7,530 bases of DNA from positions 1-7,530 of the forward strand of contig JAFNAU010000178.1 of the NCBI GenBank assembly GCA_017860335.1, in the 5' to 3' direction. Source of the DNA: Bacteroidota bacterium (lineage in GTDB: Bacteria > Bacteroidota > Bacteroidia > Bacteroidales > Paludibacteraceae). Each line of letters begins with the position of its first letter. Within the stretch, counting starts at the first letter, position 1. Under the pieces are notes generated by a model. The model made no database searches and had not been told where the DNA came from. It saw only the letters and a program-made list of their open reading frames with translations. A program made the translations under genes and the position numbers. Below, piece after piece: positions 6,454 through 7,530 of the stretch.

Positions 6454-7407
6454 TTATCTGTACCAGAGTTGTTGATCCCGGCAGGTTTTGCAGACCGCAT
6501 TTTCGTAAGGAATTCGGTATTCGAGCATGATTTCATGGCTGCCGTTCTGATTGTAACCGGTGATGAAACTCTGATCGTAAGCATAGCCAATTCTGAAATT
6601 TTCAGTCAGATTTACTCCCAGCAAGGCTGTAACTTGCCTTGAGCTCCGGTAGGTAAGTCCTACATCAAAGATTTCACGGCTGCCGGTCGATAATCCGGTG
6701 GGGTGTTTGAACCTGACGATACCATTGCCTTCCAGTACAAAGATATTGGAACGGTTGACCACTTGAAGTCCGAGGTAATAATTCATGATTTCTGAACGGG
6801 TATTTTTGTAAATGGCATAGCCATACCGATGATTGTCGTTCAGAAACAGATTGCTGTTTTTGCCGATAGAGAAAAGGTGAGTGGATGACATGCCGAATAT
6901 GAAATTATCGTTCTGAAATTCAACCCCGATATTTGCATCGGGTTTTGTCTGAGGCTCAATATCGCGCAAAAGAGCTGGGTCAAGGTCAGTTACCGGAGCA
7001 TAGGATGCGATGTCAATGGTTCGGATATAAGCCCCAACCGAAACTCCAAACGATAAGGACCAGGTTTGATTGTCGGAAACGCGATAGGCGTAATTTATCA
7101 TCGGGTTGAAAGCATTGGTAAGACCGATATTGTCATTTACCACGGATAATCCGAAGGCAGAATTAATTGAATTGAGATAGCCTGATACCTGCACATTTGC
7201 CACTTTGGGAGCTCCCGTTACGCCTGTCCACTGATTACGGATATTGGAGAAAAGATAAATATAGCTGGTTCTGGCGATGGAAGCCGGATTGTAATTTCCC
7301 CGGTTATACCAGTGAGTTGCCATGCTTATATCCGTTTGAGAATAAGCACGGATGCCAGATATAATCCAGCAGGTAAGCAATATCCATATTACAACGCGTT
7401 TATTCAT
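6454..7407 (-). CDS. PorP/SprF family type IX secretion system outer-membrane protein
   Basis: The product has 317 residues, the normal size for the family. A signal peptide covers about residues 1-23 (hydrophobic run 5-18, probable cleavage near 'AYSQ'). Right after it come family signatures: 'NYNPAS' (38-43) and 'RNQWTGVTGAPK' (57-68). Many alternating beta strands then run to the end, with 'FRIGYAYDQS' (271-280) and 'GSHEIMLEYRIP' (289-300) as the usual last strands of the predicted outer-membrane barrel. A C-x-x-C pair sits close to the C-terminus (306-309). In Flavobacterium johnsoniae, SprF of this family is needed for surface export of the type B-sorted adhesin SprB. Here the preceding gene ends with a type B sorting domain only 7 nt upstream, so this PorP is probably dedicated to that cargo. 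This is one of many typical paralogues, so no specific symbol is given. Confidence 0.9.
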   Translation of the reverse strand: MNKRVVIWILLTCWIISGIRAYSQTDISMATHWYNRGNYNPASIARTSYIYLFSNIRNQWTGVTGAPKVANVQVSGYLNSINSAFGLSVVNDNIGLTNAFNPMINYAYRVSDNQTWSLSFGVSVGAYIRTIDIASYAPVTDLDPALLRDIEPQTKPDANIGVEFQNDNFIFGMSSTHLFSIGKNSNLFLNDNHRYGYAIYKNTRSEIMNYYLGLQVVNRSNIFVLEGNGIVRFKHPTGLSTGSREIFDVGLTYRSSRQVTALLGVNLTENFRIGYAYDQSFITGYNQNGSHEIMLEYRIPYENAVCKTCRDQQLWYR

Positions 7408-7414
7408 TCTCCGG

Positions 7415-7530
7415 TTATTTTTTCAGGGTTATAAATCCTTTTATTTCTTTTAAACTCTGGTTTTTATCCTTATAATTAATCAGATAGAAATAGGTGTCGT
7501 TGTCTGCCGTTTTGCCATGATAAGTTCCAT
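7415..7530 (-). CDS. Protein with gliding-motility-associated / T9SS type B C-terminal sorting domain, 3' end only
   Basis: Only the last 37 full codons are inside the window (7528-7415, TAA stop at 7415-7417); the gene continues past the right edge. The residues 'GTYHGKTADNDTYFYLINYKD' in two parts and the end 'GFITLKK' fit the terminal beta strands of the type B CTD (gliding motility-associated C-terminal domain). There the usual pattern is W-D-G-x-Y-x-G-K, a Y-Y/F-Y strand, then a G-x-I/V-x-L strand with basic last residues. Such proteins are large, cell-surface or secreted cargo of the type IX system. The body of the protein is not visible, so its activity is unknown. It precedes the porP gene by 7 nt, which suggests one transcript. 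Confidence 0.8.
   Translation of the reverse strand, partial: GTYHGKTADNDTYFYLINYKDKNQSLKEIKGFITLKK

Overview
The window looks like ordinary chromosome from a member of the Bacteroidota, probably Bacteroidales. The evidence is a PorP/SprF-type T9SS outer-membrane protein, the tail of a type B T9SS-sorted (gliding-motility C-terminal domain) protein, a DUF4831 protein, a zinc-finger-free topoisomerase I with GRFGPY-type C-terminal repeats, and AT-rich leaders without good Shine-Dalgarno sites. This assignment is inferred from protein families; there is no rRNA or other phylogenetic marker here.

Layout, left to right. The 3' end of a YegS/DagK-type lipid kinase lies on the plus strand (1-309). 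A hairpin terminator (about 313-341) separates it from the converging minus-strand genes. Every other gene is on the minus strand. In transcription order they are: the 3' end of a T9SS type B cargo protein (7530-7415), porP/sprF-like (7407-6454), the Cu(I) ATPase copA (6347-4065), the small copper chaperone copZ (4038-3829), topA in two pieces (3682-1434) and a DUF4831 secreted protein (1393-365).

Three functional units stand out. The first is a T9SS cargo/PorP pair separated by 7 nt, which suggests that PorP handles export or surface anchoring of the upstream protein. The second is a copA-copZ copper-efflux operon with a 26-nt gap. The third is a topA-DUF4831 pair with a 40-nt gap and a candidate Bacteroidota-type promoter and small inverted repeat upstream of topA.

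The most unusual observation is that topA is not intact. The N-terminal reading frame stops soon after the catalytic-tyrosine region. Homology resumes in the -1 frame after a loss of roughly 100 nt, and the lost part includes the conserved QEAHEAIRP segment. Because topA is normally essential, this is either a sequence/assembly deletion or a real lesion covered by another topoisomerase. I found no convincing undescribed system, mobile element, CRISPR array, tRNA or rRNA. There is no gene-free stretch over 300 bases; the longest gaps are 3683-3828 and 6348-6453.
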